A stretch of DNA of 7,744 bases from Candidatus Methanoperedens sp. (lineage in GTDB: Archaea > Halobacteriota > Methanosarcinia > Methanosarcinales > Methanoperedenaceae): positions 1 through 7,744 of the forward strand of contig JAJRAP010000212.1 of NCBI GenBank assembly GCA_028679855.1, in the 5' to 3' direction. The first letter of the stretch is position 1; each line of letters starts with the position of its first letter. The position numbers and the translations under genes are program-made. The notes beneath the pieces are model-generated. The model did not search any database and was not told where the DNA came from. It saw only the letters and a list, made by a program, of their open reading frames with translations. This document shows positions 6,293 through 7,744 of the stretch, piece by piece.

Positions 6293-7744
6293 TGGTTATA
6301 AATCTCCTTACGTTTTGTGAAAGCTTCTTCTCCACCTTCCATAATATCCACTATATTTTCTTGGATATATTTTCTATCGATGCTTCCGTGTTCAGTTTTT
6401 ATTTTTTCATTATCGCTTTTAAAAATAACGACCTGTTCACAATCACCAAGAACTGGGATATTTGGATTGTGTGTAGCAAACACTATCTGGCGTTTGGATT
6501 TTACCTCTATAATTCTTTTAATCAGTCCTTCGTATATTGTCTGATTATCAAGGTCGTCTTCTGGCTGATCCATGATCACAGGTGAATTTTCTTGTGTAAG
6601 AAGCAATAGTAGCAATGAAGAAGCCCTCTGGCCCAGGGAAAGTTTTTGAATGGATCTTCCTTTATATTTGATTTCGATTAAATCTGGAACACGGAACAAA
6701 GATAAAACTTCCTCTTGTTCCTGAAATCTTTCTTTAAACTTGAACCATTCACTATCAGTAAAGCCAATATTTTTGAAATTATCTTTATTTTCCAGAGAAT
6801 TAGATAATTCTATATTATCAGAATAGGTTTCGGTTATTTTTTCAAGTTTATTCGCCCGAAGTCCGGTTCCTTTAAAAAAATTTATAATAAATTCCGAATA
6901 AGTTTTTTTGTTTCCTTTGTATTCGATATCGATTTGCACTACAGTTTGTGATGTGTTAATTTCTTCTTTTTTTCGTATCCTTTCAGACCACTGTTTGTAC
7001 CATAATTTTTGTAATTCCGAATACAGACTTTTTTTCTGCTCTTCGAGCTGCGATATTGTACGATTGTATTTTTCGATCTCCGAAATAATTACTTTCACAT
7101 TTTCAAGTTCCTTTATAAATTTGCCATAATCATCTGGTGAGACTTCAGTTACGTCTATCTCACGTTTAATTTTGGCAATTTCTTCCTGTACTTTTTCTCT
7201 TGCCTCAAAAAATTTTGATTTTAATTTTTCAAATTCTTCAAATGAAATATTCCCACTGTTTTCAATCTCGTCTATTTGCTCACACCAAGTTTCTTTTAAG
7301 TTCAAAATACGAGTTTCAAGTTCTTGAAATAAATTTGGATTTTCTTTTGAAGATATTGGAATTATAGCAGAGAAGCCATTTTCAATTTTTTCTTTGAAAT
7401 CTGATAAATTTTCTTTTGAATTTTTAGTGAATTTAGTTACGCGTTCTAATATTAATTCATCTTTTTTGAAGTTTGCATCTTTCTGAAGTTTATCCGCTAT
7501 TTTCATCTTTTCAAATATCGCTATCTTATCCTCCAGGGATGCTTTTTTAGCATCATAATCTCCTTTTTTCTTAACTTTTTCTCGCAGGTTATATAGCGTT
7601 TTAAAAATATCTTTAATTTTAGTTTCTTTTTCTAATATTTGTTCATTTATTCCTTGCAATTCTTCTTTTATAAATTGGTCTATCAATTCAATTTGTTGTT
7701 CTCTCTCCATAGACTGCTTTTGAATATCTTTTTGCCCATAGTAA
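6280..7744 (-). CDS. Large coiled-coil ABC-type ATPase (TrlF/SMC-like), C-terminal part; N-terminus beyond the right edge
   Basis: 487 residues are visible. A Met codon at 7710 could open a 476-aa protein, but the frame stays open to the edge and the 11 preceding codons read YYGQKDIQKQS, which looks like the Q-loop region of an ABC-type head. No Walker A occurs in the window, so the gene very probably starts further right. Numbered from that Met: charged, helical, coiled-coil-prone segments at about 10-110 and 155-250; ABC signature LSLGQR (357-362); Walker B plus D-loop VIMDQPEDDLDN (378-389); H-loop ATHNPNIPVLGD (412-423). The DQPEDDLDN and THNPNIPVLGD patterns resemble TrlF-type PHP-ATPase proteins and related SMC-like ATPases, but no PHP domain can be seen here. 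Such proteins usually couple ATP-driven clamping to an effector. It is first in a leftward pair with the AlbA_2/GHKL gene. Strongly AT-rich. ATPase class is sure; the TrlF assignment is tentative. Confidence 0.85.
   Translation of the reverse strand, partial: YYGQKDIQKQSMEREQQIELIDQFIKEELQGINEQILEKETKIKDIFKTLYNLREKVKKKGDYDAKKASLEDKIAIFEKMKIADKLQKDANFKKDELILERVTKFTKNSKENLSDFKEKIENGFSAIIPISSKENPNLFQELETRILNLKETWCEQIDEIENSGNISFEEFEKLKSKFFEAREKVQEEIAKIKREIDVTEVSPDDYGKFIKELENVKVIISEIEKYNRTISQLEEQKKSLYSELQKLWYKQWSERIRKKEEINTSQTVVQIDIEYKGNKKTYSEFIINFFKGTGLRANKLEKITETYSDNIELSNSLENKDNFKNIGFTDSEWFKFKERFQEQEEVLSLFRVPDLIEIKYKGRSIQKLSLGQRASSLLLLLLTQENSPVIMDQPEDDLDNQTIYEGLIKRIIEVKSKRQIVFATHNPNIPVLGDCEQVVIFKSDNEKIKTEHGSIDRKYIQENIVDIMEGGEEAFTKRKEIYNQWTL
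6304..6309 (-). promoter_or_regulatory. Shine-Dalgarno for the AlbA_2/GHKL gene, inside the upstream ATPase gene
   Basis: The minus strand reads AAGGAG, eleven bases before the ATG at 6292. The site lies within codons for Lys-Glu near the end of the upstream ATPase, whose stop TAG (6282-6280) comes after the new start. This arrangement supports the start choice and suggests coupled translation of the pair. Confidence 0.7.

Noticed and set aside
6244..6585. Plus-strand open frames opposite the ATPase/AlbA_2 overlap
   Set aside because: They are antisense to well-supported motifs (Walker B, H-loop) and encode Phe/Ile/Ser-rich peptides typical of shadows in AT-rich DNA.

Overview
The window looks archaeal, most likely from the methanogen/ANME side of the Euryarchaeota (Methanosarcinales-like, for example a Methanoperedens relative; this is an inference). 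The strongest evidence is a seryl-tRNA synthetase of the rare methanogenic type, with its zinc ligands in register with the Methanosarcina barkeri enzyme. It sits next to a Ski2-like helicase of a type I know from archaea. Candidate promoters are TATA-like boxes rather than -35/-10 pairs, and three of the five starts have clear Shine-Dalgarno sequences.

Layout. (1) Positions 1-751, minus strand: the N-terminal 250 residues of an AT-rich OLD/RecF-like ATPase whose C-terminus lies left of the window. (2) 752-1024: divergent intergenic region with promoter candidates for both directions, including a 75-base tract that contains no G. (3) 1025-3475, plus strand: an 816-aa superfamily 2 DEAD/DEAH helicase with an N-terminal CxxC...CxxC module, a Ski2-like core and a late cysteine cluster. 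The open frame reaches back to an ATG at 818, but the added 69 residues look non-coding. (4) 3586-5097, plus strand: serS, methanogenic-type seryl-tRNA synthetase. (5) 5120-6292, minus strand: an AlbA_2 (Schlafen-like) plus GHKL-type ATP-binding protein of the COG2865 kind, converging on serS across 22 bases. (6) 6280 to the right edge, minus strand: the C-terminal 487 residues of a large coiled-coil ABC-type ATPase resembling TrlF/SMC-like proteins. Its Walker A and any N-terminal domain lie right of the window.

The two plus-strand genes look like core information-processing genes with balanced base composition. The minus-strand genes on both sides are much more AT-rich and belong to families common in defence or accessory DNA. 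The best candidate for an undescribed system is the right-hand pair: the coiled-coil ATPase and the AlbA_2/GHKL protein overlap by 13 bases, and the second gene's ribosome binding site lies inside the end of the first, so they are probably made together. A role in defence is inference only, because both ATPases are cut by the window edges. I found no tRNA, rRNA, CRISPR array, insertion sequence or attachment site.
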